Origin: Solen grandis | Lineage: Eukaryota; Mollusca; Bivalvia; Adapedonta; Solenidae | DNA: 64,000 nucleotides | Assembly: GCA_021229015.1 (NCBI GenBank) | Contig: CM037788.1 | Coordinates: 53,337,360 to 53,401,359, forward strand | Reading direction: 5' to 3' | Position numbers and translations under genes: made by a program | The notes under the pieces: model-generated | Databases searched by the model: none | What the model was told of the DNA's origin: nothing | The model's input: only the letters and a program-made list of their open reading frames with translations | In this document: piece by piece, positions 25,601-37,600 of the stretch | Layout of the letters: every line of letters begins with the position of its first letter | How positions within the stretch are numbered: the first letter of the stretch is position 1

Positions 25601-28600
25601 TGAAATACTCGGTAGAAATCGCGCAAATAGTCGTGAAGCCGTTCACCCGGATCCAGAACATAAACCTCCTCGTCTGTACACACCCATGCGCGCTCCAGAT
25701 AGGTGGTGTTGTGCCTGATCGTGGGACACAGGATTACGACGTGCTTGAAACGGTCGCGGTATGGGCCCTCGAGGAGGTCAAGCGCAAATTTCGTTTTCCC
25801 ACAGCCAGTCATGCCGCAGATTATCGCCGAGTGGGGCTCAGTGACTAAGTCGCTAGTAAATGGCCGACACGAATCGCCCATTCTCGATATTGAGCTGCGC
25901 ATCCATGATTACGAAGAGGTACATGTTCAATGGAGCTTCAGCTTCTACTTCTTTGGTGATCTGGATCGTAATACCCTCGCTCTCGTTTTCGACCCGGCGG
26001 CCATTGCCGTGCAGGCCGTCGTCGTCGGTTGATCTCAAGTCCAGCCAGAGAGCGAACTCCTCCGTGAGGTACTTGCCCAGGTCGCAAGCGTGGACACTGA
26101 GGTCCTTGGCCACCATAGCCACTTCGGGATGCCGTTTTAATCCGCCCGCCATTAGTTTTCTGACCTCGTCCCACGCCTGGTAAGAGCGCATGCCTTGCGC
26201 ATAGAGCTGGTTTGGAACGCCCTCGACAGCGACCTCCACCTTCGTGATCTTGGGGTTGTAGAACGCCTCGCTCTGGCGAGCAAATGCATCAGCCGGTTCC
26301 TCGAAGAGCATCAAGAGCCCCTTCATCGATCGAGCGGGGACGTTCAGGCCGATGTTCCACACCGGGTCCTTCTTGTTCTTCACCATTCTGCTGTGTCGGA
26401 GGACCCTGTCGTAGAGGATCGCTACATTCCCCGCATACTGGTTGCGGATGTTGTCGGCCAGCTCCCTGTTGGTCACCATCTCGAACTCCAAGGAAATGCC
26501 CTCGACTGAGAATTTGGCAGCCGCGTCACAGGCTGCCCGGACTACACGACTGTAATCGTTGAACGTAAGTTCGTATTCCAGCCTGTCACCGAAAGCGGAC
26601 TGAAAGAAGGGCATGTGACTCTCCAAGAGTTCGAAGTCGAGTGGGATGTAGAAGCGGTTCCCGTAAGCCTTGGCAACAGCGACGTCCTTCACCTTGTTAG
26701 TCGCCTTGTCTCCAGCATCGAGTCTATTCTTCGTTACGTTTCTGTCCTTCGTGGTGTCAATACCCTGGTACTGTGAGTTCGCCCGCTCGTTGTCGGTTTT
26801 CCAGAGGTCCACGTAGCATCCGAACACATCGCTGTCATCGATGCTCATGGCCTCTTTCCCAGAAATTTTGATCGTGGTCTTCTTCACGATGGCCCTACCA
26901 AGATTATTGACCACTAGGCGGTTAGCATCGGTTGAGTCCAGCTTGATTTGGAATGCTAAACGAGTTGTTCCGGGGACTATGACATCACTAGCCCCAAGGT
27001 TCGGGAACCTCACTAAGAGCTGCTGATTTTGGTCGATTGTGGAGGGGTTGTTTGTGATCACAACCGTTTGGCGAGTGCCTTTGATCCCTAGGGGCTCTCT
27101 CAGGCGTCGGTACGGGTTGAGCTTTCTACCGTATGCGCTTTGTGCCATGATCATGTATTGAACTCGCCGACGTTTGGGTCTAATACATGATTATGGCCGA
27201 TGAAGATATACCACTACAAGATTTCAGCGACCGGACGTCGCCGGCCGATGACGTCATCGCAACCACATCGCTTTCCAATGAATTACTCATGGATGCCGTT
27301 AATGGGTTTTATAACAATTTGATTGAGGGATCTCCCGCCGCCGGTAAGGACTACAATAAATTTGTGGTCGACAGAAAGGGTCAACTCCGCCTAAGGGCTC
27401 ATCCGGATGTTGATCTGATCAATGCTCGCGACGGAAAACCCCTAAAGCTAACCACTATAGCAAGTAAGATAGGGAAAGGGGGTTCGGCAATAGTCCGTGA
27501 GGAACTCGGTTTCTCGGACTGGAGTGGGAAAAAGATGATTCTACCCGCTGAAGCTGTCACCCAGATACAGCGGGCTGATGGAGTACTGGGCGAAGCGGCC
27601 GGCGGAAGTCTTGAGGTGGTAGATGTCGACAGAGCAACCCACGCCCTGACGGAAGCGGAGGAGACCGCGTTGAAAACGATCAACGACTCACCACTGAGTA
27701 CATCGGACTTGGACAGGTCCGAGTTAGTAATGCGGTACCGGGAACTCCGAGGACTCGATAAGGCTATGCAAACCCAGCGCGGTGAGCTTGTTAATAACCT
27801 GGCAAGGCTCTCTGAGCTCGACAGACACATTGAACGGGAAAAAAGAAAACTGGGAGAAACAGAAGACGAGCAGCTGCGGCGGGAGATCAGACAGCGCATC
27901 GCTGATCTTAATGACCAGCGGGCGGCTAGGCTCGAGGCGGCTTCGTTCAACCGAGAAGCTCTCAGATCGCAGATCGGCCGGATTCGGGACACCCTGCGGC
28001 GAATGATGCATGAAGATGCCACGCTGGCTGAACGGATCAAGACTCTCTTCCGAGAGCAGGGGATCACCGTCGTGTCCATCCTCACAGCGATGGGGATGAC
28101 CATCAGCACGCTCGTTCTAGCACTAACAAGAGGCGGTGCAGGCGGGGCCACTCCCCCTGCGCCAACTGATAAGGGTGGGGTAAAAGAATGGGTGAAAAAG
28201 CAGCTGAAAGCTCTCGCCACCCTTCTTGGTAAGCTTGCGGGTAAGCTCGCGGCCGCCATCCCCGGCATCATAGGCAGCGTGGTTTCGTGGTTGCTGTCGA
28301 CCGCCGGCAAGGCAGTTGGATGGCTTGCTGAGCACACTTGGGCGTTGGTCATTGCTGTGGCTAGCGAAGCGCTAGCCAAAGGGCCACTAGCCCGACCGCA
28401 ATTCCGCCCACAACCAGAGCCCTTTTCTCGCCATGCTGCAGCCCCTGAACTGGAGCAGAGTTGCTTTGAACCGTGCCTATGGGGGGGTCCTTCTGAATTT
28501 TGTTGCCCGCGATTTTACCATCATCGAAGCTGTCATGCCCCTGAACTGGAGCAGAGTTGCTTTGAACCGTGCCGATGAAGAGGCCGGCCGGAGCCCTCAG

Positions 28601-31600
28601 AATTTTGTTGTTGTAGCCCGCGATGCCTGGATTTATATTAAGAAGCATGTCGCTTGGAGCCATGTACAGTCCTGTCCCAAAGACCATGTTAAGCTCACTC
28701 CCGGCGTACTGCAGAACGCCTTGGTAACGGGTGATAGAGGCCTGGATGTCAACCGGAGAGTTGATCGCATCCTCCACTAGGGCTAGGAACTGCTTTTGAG
28801 CCTCGAAGCCGCCCGATGTCTTGTCGATGATCCTGGACTTGGTTTGTGCCTGGGCACCGAGCAGAGCCCACACATATGTCCGGATTGAGTCGTTGATTCG
28901 CTCCATGCCGGCTTGGGTGAAGCCTTTCGAGTTGTCAAGCACGAACGTGCTCCAAGAGCCGTCAACGCCGGGATCTTGCTCGATGAACTCGATGTGGGCC
29001 TTTTTAGGCGGTAGCCAGTCGCACGATGAAACTCCACAATGACGGCCTCCAGAGACCTCCGAGCCGAATGTCATGTGTTCGGGGTCTAGGCTTCCGGCGT
29101 TCTGCCTGGCGATGTGTTTTGCCTGATTGTCGTGTCGGAAGTCTGTCTGGATCCACGCAACGTGCCCCCTGGTGTGAACGTCCCCCAGGCCGCGGCTGTT
29201 CGGATACTCTTTCTGACGCCAGTCTGTCTGGGGATCGACCCCGAATTCCTGGCAAAGCCGTTCATACGCTCTCCGGTCGTATGTATTGTTTAGGGGGTCC
29301 CAGGACGCGTCCTGTGGAAGGGCGCATTTCATTTCCGTCAGAATGCGCCTTATGGTGTAGTAGACGTGAAAGAGGTATACAGAATGAATGAGCAGAGTCT
29401 TGTGCCCCGCCGGCCCATTCAGGTGGTTATTAAATGAAACTCCCGAACCGGAAGTTGCGCACCAGACTGCAAAGTTGACCTGGTTCTGCCAGAACTGCAT
29501 CGGGCTTTTAGTCCAAGCTTGAACTGTGGCATCTGTTTTGACCCTGGGTAGACGGTACTGGCGCCAGATGTCGGGCATTTTCGCAGAGAAGACCTTGCCG
29601 GGGGCGGCTACGATCTGTATCGTGGACAAGTTGTTGGCGGTTAGGCTCCGCTGATACCCCCCTGCCTTATTACTTCGCACCGCTATTGAACGTAAATACC
29701 TCCATCTGAATATTGCAAGATGTTTCAGACGATTACTGATATAACTACGGGCCCAACCTACCTCCAAAAGCCAATCGACAATAGAGACGGATGTCTCAGA
29801 GTCGGGCTGCGGTCCATCACATACACGATTGGCTGGTTCAATGTCACAAAAAACGAGGCGGTCACGTCCAAAGGGGTGAGAAAGATGGTTCCTCCCGGAC
29901 TTTGGACTCTTCAGCAGCTACGTTCGTATTTCAACTCCTTGTTCGAGGACCTAATCCTAGCGCCGAACGAGACAACCGGACTCCTCGCTATCAAACCTAA
30001 TGAAAGGGGCGTACATTTCACGGAGGGGTTGCTGCAGCTTCTTGGCTTCGACCAGACCCAAATGCCGATCAGCCCAGACACGGGTGTGCGTGGGCTGCGT
30101 CCGGTAAATTTCAGTCCGAATAGATTGTTGTTCATTCATCTGGAGCAGCTGAACACTACCGAGAACGCCCTGAACGGCGCCCCCAGTAGTCTGCTCGCCG
30201 CTGTCGCCGTTGGAGACTGGGAATACGGGGAGATTAAAACGTCAGTATTCCCCAATCCCGAGTTCAAACTTCTGAGACAGGGTACCATCTCAGAGCTTTC
30301 TCTCTCAGTTAGAGACGAGCGTGGTAACATTATAAACAACCACGGCTTGCCAGTGACTGTCGACCTTGAGGTGAAATAAGTATCTTTGGCGGGCGGGGGT
30401 ATAAATCCTCTAAGGGCAATTACGCCACCCTGGCTTACGTCGATGCAGTCGCTTCGCGACGGTCCGCACCTCCCGATCTATCGCAGTATCTCAAAAAGAC
30501 GGATGATGGAAATGTAGACTTAGAAGGAGGTCGGCTTATGAACGTCGGTGACGTCGCAGGGCCTACTGACGGTGTTTCTGCGAAAATGGTCCAGGCAGCG
30601 TGGGACCATTTTAAGGGCGAAGTCGTGAGGAAAAATGGTGAAACGCCCATGGAAGACGACCTTGACCTTGGAGGTCACCGGATCATAAATGTACAGCTTC
30701 CTCGGCACTCTAAAGATGCCGTAAACAAAGCGTACGTCGATGCAAGGCTCGGTCTAATCCAAATTCCCGACCCGTAATAACTCTAGTGGCCGAGGAGCGC
30801 GGACCTTTGGTTGGTGGGCAGTTCGAATGGTCGTTCGGCTCCAACTCGGATGGTCTGCCTCAGAGCAAAGTGGGCTACGTCATGATGAAAAAAGGCAAGA
30901 TCATTTCAATGTCTCTGTCCGCGGCCGAGCGTGATGGACAGTCGGAGGATCAAGTGTCTGTAGGCGTCACCTTAAATGGACAATTTCAACAAGGCTATGA
31001 TATCACTAAGGTCCAGCACTCTTATGTCGCTTCCAAGACCTTCCTACAGCCTCTACAAGTTGAGAAAGGTGATATTATCAACTTTCAGACGCGCGACACG
31101 AGTAGGTCCCACGCTTCCGGTGTGGTCGCAGTCCTAATTGAACTGGAGGAGTAACAACATATATTATACGAATATGAAGGATGAACTACAACAACCTACG
31201 GCACCGCCTCTGTATCCCTCCCTGCCAACTGAGGGCGATGGCCACGCTTACCGTCTTCAACAAATAACGCGCATTCAGGCCGATTTAACGCGCGAGGCCG
31301 AAAAAAGGTCTGGCCTATGCAAGAAATATAGAAGGGCGTTGAACGCCGTAGATGGCGCTGACGCTGCTTTGGCGGCCGCTGGGGGGGGACTTGGAATCGG
31401 TGGCGTCTACTTCTTCTCGACAGTCGTGGCCATTCCGGTCGCTGTAGGGCTCGAACTGGGGTCTCTCGGTTGTGCGGGTCTCTGTGTTATTGGCAAGGTG
31501 GCTGGGCGGCGCCTTTCCCGCAAGTACCTCAAGCATCGACGCATTGAGACGATTGCCCGTGTAAAGCTGAATACGATCTCCGACATCGTTAGCAAATCCC

Positions 31601-34600
31601 TGACAGACGGTAACATTTCCGACATCGAGTACAGGCTTGTTCTAGATGAGCTCCAGAAGTTTGAAGACCTGAAACGGGAGGTCTATGCCAAACAGGCGCC
31701 ATCTCCGGTAAACATGGACGAACTTCGAAAAAAACTCCTAGACGAAGGCCGCAAAGAAGCGCTCGCAGAAATCGCCAAACAGTTGAATTCCTCCTGAGCT
31801 GCGTTTGTGTTAGAGGCTCAGACCCACCACCTATGTACAGAGAATAATCAGCGAGTATGTGTCCCCCGACAATCATCAATCTGATCCAGCTATCTATCCC
31901 TGTCGCCACATTTATTATGGTGACCTTTATAAAAGCATCGGCAGAATAAGGTCGATGCCGGCCTTCGGAGGCTTAACGAGGAATGTCTCCGAGAGAAAAC
32001 CCAGGTCTCTACCTCAGACTAATAGCAGAGGTCTCTACCTGCCCACTTTTTTGCCCCCCTTGAGCCCGGGCCGGCGAGGGTTGTGGGCCGTCCCTAAGCC
32101 CGGGCCGGTGAATTCCTCCTGAGCTGCGTTCGTATTAGAGATTCAGACCACCATCTACAGCAGGACCTTCCTGCTGTACGATACACACAATTTCTCTCCG
32201 TCCTGGGCCGTTTCTTGTACGGCCTGGGTAGCGGGGGCTTTTAACGCCCACATCATCCCCAGCGTCGCCACCGCTGAAAGTCCCATCAGGTATTTAAACG
32301 CCCTCTCGTTTGCACGCCTAGCTCTCTATCTGCCCACTTTTTCGCCCCTCCCCCCTTGAGCCCGGGCCGGCGAGGGTTGTGGGCCGTCCCTAGGGCTCTG
32401 TATGGGTATCTGAGCTGCGCGAAATGGTGCTGGGAGGCTTCCCGGGCCAAAATAAATGGTGCATTCGCCCCCCCTGCTGCTTATCGTGGCTCCATAATGT
32501 TGGATGCTATAAGGTTAGTCATATCTAAAAGGTCAAGGTCACAATCTGAGGGTCAGTGGTCAAAAAGGGGAACATTTTTTACTCTAACTCAATTATACAT
32601 GGATAGATTTTGAAATAACTTGGCACAAATGTTCTTCTAGAGATGACAATGTGTTGCGTTTAAGACCTTGGTTCATATCCCAAAGGTCAAGGTTACAATC
32701 TGGGATCAAAGGTCAAATAGAAAATAGTCGATTTTTAAGTAACCTGGTAGAAATATTCACCACATTGAGACGATGTGTTGAGATTAAGACTCAGGTTCAT
32801 ATCTCAAATGTCAAGGTCATAATCTAGGGTCAAAGGTCAAAAAGGGGAGTATTTTGTTGTGTCCGTGCTCTAACTCCATCATGCATGGATTGATTTTGAA
32901 ATAACTTGGCACAATGTTCTGCTAAAGAAGACGATGTGTCATGCAAGACCCAGGTCTGTTGGTCAAGGTCATAGTCTGTGGTCAAAGGTCAAAAAGGGGA
33001 ACATTTTGTTGAGCTCTAACTCCATCTTGCATGGATAGATTTTGAAATAACATAGCACTATGTTCTTCTAGAGAAGCTGATGTGTCATGCACAACAATGT
33101 CTGTAGCTCAAAGGTCAAGGTCACACTTAAAGGTCAAAGTTTGGAGAGTAGGACTTTTTCTGTGCCTGGGCTCTAAATGTTGTTTTACATATAACGCTTC
33201 GAAAATAACTTGGCACAAATAGGCTTCCAGATATGTGGCATGTGCAAGATCCACTACTTTAACCTTTCCCTCATAGAGGAAACCATGAAAATACCTATGC
33301 GAACAACATAAAACCAGATCACCCTGCGAGTAACTCGCAGGCTGATCAGGTTTTATGCTGTTCGCTGCTCCTCAGTAGTCTGGAAATGAGGATTTTGTAA
33401 TTAAATTTGGTAAGGTTTAACTGTGGTTTTCTGCAGATCAGGCTTTATGGTGGTACCTACTGAGTGCGTCAAAATGAGTCTATATGAGGGAAAGGGTTAA
33501 CCTTAAAAATTCATGGCCTCAATTAGTCAAAAAGAGAATATGATCTTGTCATACACCCCAGGTTTTAATGAGAGTGATCTCCTACTGAGGGATTTGTCAC
33601 GGTGATTGTGACAGGTCTGGTGTTTTTTTGTGTGGTTTTTTTTTGTCTGTTATCAAAATTGATGTAAGTATGTAAGTAAGTAGTAAGTAAAGTATTTATA
33701 GTGGATAACATATTTGGCATAAACCAATCTTCCATATGATCCACATGTTAATCATAACACAATTATCCATCATGAAATTAATCATCAATTTGTTTTAAAG
33801 CCTCTTCAACTCTCTTTACATGTATATTATTATTATTATTATTACACCACATTTATATAGCACTTTTTTCATATATGCTATACGTTCAAAAGTGCTTTAC
33901 AATCTGTTTAAACACAAAAAAGAAAATAGAAGATGTAAAATACATGCAATGAAACCATCCACTGAGACTAAATACACCTAAAATAAGGTAAGAATATCAT
34001 GCGTAGAGTGTTTTAAAATATAAGTAACAACAGTGTCATAATATCAAATAGTATTAAAGTAAAATAAAGGTTCCCTGATAAAATTTAAAGAAGCAAACTG
34101 GGAAAATATCATTAAATAAACGTGTAAAAAACCAACATTAAAATGTTTAAATCCACAGTTATTAAAAGTACTGTAATTGAATAATTTTCTATTTTAATGA
34201 TCGCTATAGAATCGAACAAAGAAGTATGTTTTTAAGAGTTTCTTAAATGAGACGAAACTGCTGGACTGGCGTATAAGTACTGGCAACGAGTTCCAGAGTT
34301 TTGGAGCACTAAGAGTAAAGCATCTGTCCCCATATTTCGCTGTTTTGGTTCTAGATTGGACTAGTGTCACTGAAACGTCTTGGGATCTAAGTACACGGCT
34401 GGGTCTGTAAATTTCTAACATTAACTAAATATACTTCGGTGATTGACCATGTAGTGCCTTGAACGTATGAGTTAATAAATGAAACTGTATTCTGGCTTCT
34501 ACAGGCAACCAATGCAGTTCTTTAAGGATTGGGTTATATGACTGAAACGTGGGTTTTTTTGTAATAATCCTAGCCGCTGTGTTATGGACAGTCTGTAGAC

Positions 34601-37600
34601 TGTTAACAAGCGATTTTGTTGCGTCAGTGGTAAGATACTGTCTGATGTGGCTAATTCGGCGAAGTTGAGCATAACAAGATCGACACACTGAGTTAACATG
34701 ATCTTCTAAGTCTAATCTAGAGTCTAAAAAAGCTCCCAGATTTCTAACAACAGTAGCCGGTTGTATTTTAGATGCTCCAATGGTTATTGAAATATCACCC
34801 ACAAGCTTTTCCTTGTGTTTAGAAGAGAAAAGAATTACTTCAGTCTTATTGGTGTTGAGTTTAAGCATGTTTTGATGCATCCATGAAACTATGTCTGCCA
34901 GGCAGGCCTCGACACGCTGAACAGCTTCTCAACATTAACTTGGTCAGTAGGTTTGAAAGCTATGTAAAGTTGAGAATTGTCTGCGTAAAAATGATGAAGT
35001 ATACCGTGGTTTCTGCAGATGGCTCCAACTGGTTTTGTATACATAATGTAATTTTTTGGACCTAAAACTGAGCCCTGCGGAACACTGTAATTCATCAAAA
35101 CTGCTTCTGACAACTGGCCGTCAATACAAACTGTTTGGTACCGGTCACCTAAGTAAGACGTCATCCACTGAAGTGGTTTTCCCTCAATTCCAAAGTCATG
35201 TTTCAAACGACTCAAGAGTAAACTATGGTCGATGGTATCAAACGCAGCTGAGAGGTCAAGTAGGACAAGAATGGTGACTTTATTTTGATCTAAGGATTGC
35301 ATATAGGGCATATTAGTGTAAATACGTAGATAAAATCTGCTGTTGATATATATTTTGTATATTTTGGCATCTCAGATATGCAGTGGAAAGCCTTTGTATG
35401 CTAAATGATTGATAAACAAAGTGAACCCATGTTTTTGTATACCTATAATTTCTTGCCATCTACCATTTACTACTACTGCAATTAGTTCAGTATCTCAGTA
35501 CTAGTATTTTAAAAAGTACTGTATCATGATAGAATGTGATAAACATCTATGTAGTGATTAAAAAAAAATCATATTTTTTGAAACCCCTTTCATCAAAAAT
35601 TTAAGGTATTCCCATCCTAATAGCGATCAATTTCATCAAAGCCATGCATATAACTTAACAATACACATGTATATAAGTTTTTAAAGTGACAAACAATGGT
35701 AATCTTAGGGGCAAATTGACATGTTATGATAAGTGACAGAAGTTCTTTTATTACCTCCCCTCAATTATTTTGTTGCCATGAGTTATCTCCCCTGAAAACT
35801 AAAAAAAAGTGTTTTTCTCCATTTTTTGTGGTAAAGTTTAGATTTTTTTCATGGAAATTGATACAAAATCATAAAATGCATCTTTCTACCATGAGTTTTT
35901 CTCATAAATCAAATTCAGATTTTTATATTCATAGAAAATACATATTTTCCATAGGCTTCAATGTTAACTTATATGCGGATTATCTCCCCCAAATTAGATA
36001 AAACTTGAAAAAACTCTTGGTGAAATATTTTTATTTTTGAAGGTCTTCAAAGTGACAGAATTTCATAGAAATATAACCATCTAGTGGCAAGATATGAAAT
36101 ATGGCTATTAGGACGGGAATACCTTAAGGAGAATGATTTCTCCCCTGCTTGACACACAGCATACAAGGGTAGTTCCAGGACTAGTTAGCCCAGTTTGAGG
36201 ATAATGTGACTGCTACATGTCTATGTTGTGAAACTGCAGTGTGACAGCATTACATCTGTCTCAAGTAGACGTTGTCTCCAAATGACTGAAATACTGTCAG
36301 TGGGACATTTAACCCAACAAAACAAACAAACAAACAGAATCATTTCTCCTAGCAATTTTTCATCACCCCTGTTAGAAAAAATTTGAAGAAAATCACTATT
36401 AAATTCCTCAATCTTCATCAAGCTTGTTGACTAATTCAAGGTATTGTTGGGGTATGGATCACCATAAACCTTTCCTTCATTTAGATGCTTTAGCGGACAG
36501 AGCTGACACAGATCAAACAACTCCTTCCAAGAACTGTCAGAACAGGTCTCCTCTATTTGTTATACAGTATAATAGTTTAGATTCTACACAGTCTGCATCT
36601 TAAAAAATCAATGGTTTTATATCTACAATCCGAAAATATTATTCATCAAGTCATAAACTCACGAGGTAAATGGTTTACAGAAAACTCTAGTTATACCCCA
36701 GTCAAAACAAGCTATAAATAGAGGTCCATTGTACAAAATGCTTCCTATTAGTATTGAATGTATGTTAAGTACACAATCACAATTGTTTAGGGCAGTCATT
36801 GGTAATCAATTTTATGAAAAGACCTTGATTCTGTTGTACCTTTAAACTACACAGTTGTAAAATATAGGACAAACAGACATTTATAACATTAGCATTAAGC
36901 ACATCATTCTATGTTCGTCAGAATAAATCAAATCCTTTTTTCCAAATATTTTTTTTAATTCATATGGTTCTACTTTCACTTTCAATTTTTCAAAAATAGA
37001 TCATTTGGATTTTCTGTTAGGTAGTCAGTTGTAAATCAGTGTAGACTAGTTTAAAAGGAGAGGACTGACACAGCTCTGTGAAAATAATGATGTAGGTAAG
37101 GATACATTATAATTATGATAGTGATGTGTTATAAATACATACTGAAATATTTGAAGGATTAGTAAAAGTTGTAAGAACTTGTTTCCCAAATAACATAGAA
37201 AGACATGCGAATATGTTATGACAAGGACTTGCTTTTAGCTGGTTTCTTTTGTGTAAAAATCTGGAAAGACTTGTTTGAAGTTACAGTCAGATTAAGTTAC
37301 AAATGGTTTTCTGAAATCTATTACATGTATGTATATAAAATATACACTGTACACCATGCATAAAGGATGTACTAAGATAATTTCTTGAAAACTTATATTT
37401 TTAACATGCCAGTGATATTACTAACAGGTAATGAATATCTGATTCTTTTTACAATTCATTAAATGTTCAAAATATTATAACCCTACTAAAAAAAATGGGG
37501 TAGGGGTATAAGACTGAGCTTGTCAGTCCATCTGTTGGTTTTGTCCAATCAATAGCTCATGAACAGGTTGAAAGATTTAAATAATTTTTGGTAAACATAT

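Larger units (their letters stand above)
16492..32481. mobile_element. Polinton/Maverick-type integrated virus-transposon, full length (15,990 bp)
   Basis: Bounded by 502-bp inverted repeats starting AGCAGCAGGGGGGG and flanked by TATCG on both sides. The AG...CT termini and self-contained gene set are those of Polintons: retroviral-type integrase, DNA polymerase B, packaging ATPase, major and minor capsid proteins, and small structural proteins. Departures are a 5-bp rather than the usual 6-bp duplication, the fusion of polymerase to an SF1 helicase and an HNH nuclease, and no recognised protease. The element is clearly GC-richer than the host. It lies in intron 8 of TDRD12. Coding is dense, with both strands used in blocks. 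Confidence 0.93.

Noticed and set aside
27399..28379. 326-aa Ser/Arg-rich minus-strand ORF
   Set aside because: Antisense shadow of the coiled-coil gene; low-complexity composition typical of a wrong strand.
16492..32481. Retrovirus or LTR element because of the integrase
   Set aside because: No reverse transcriptase, gag or LTRs; long inverted repeats, PolB and capsid genes point to a Polinton-type DNA element.
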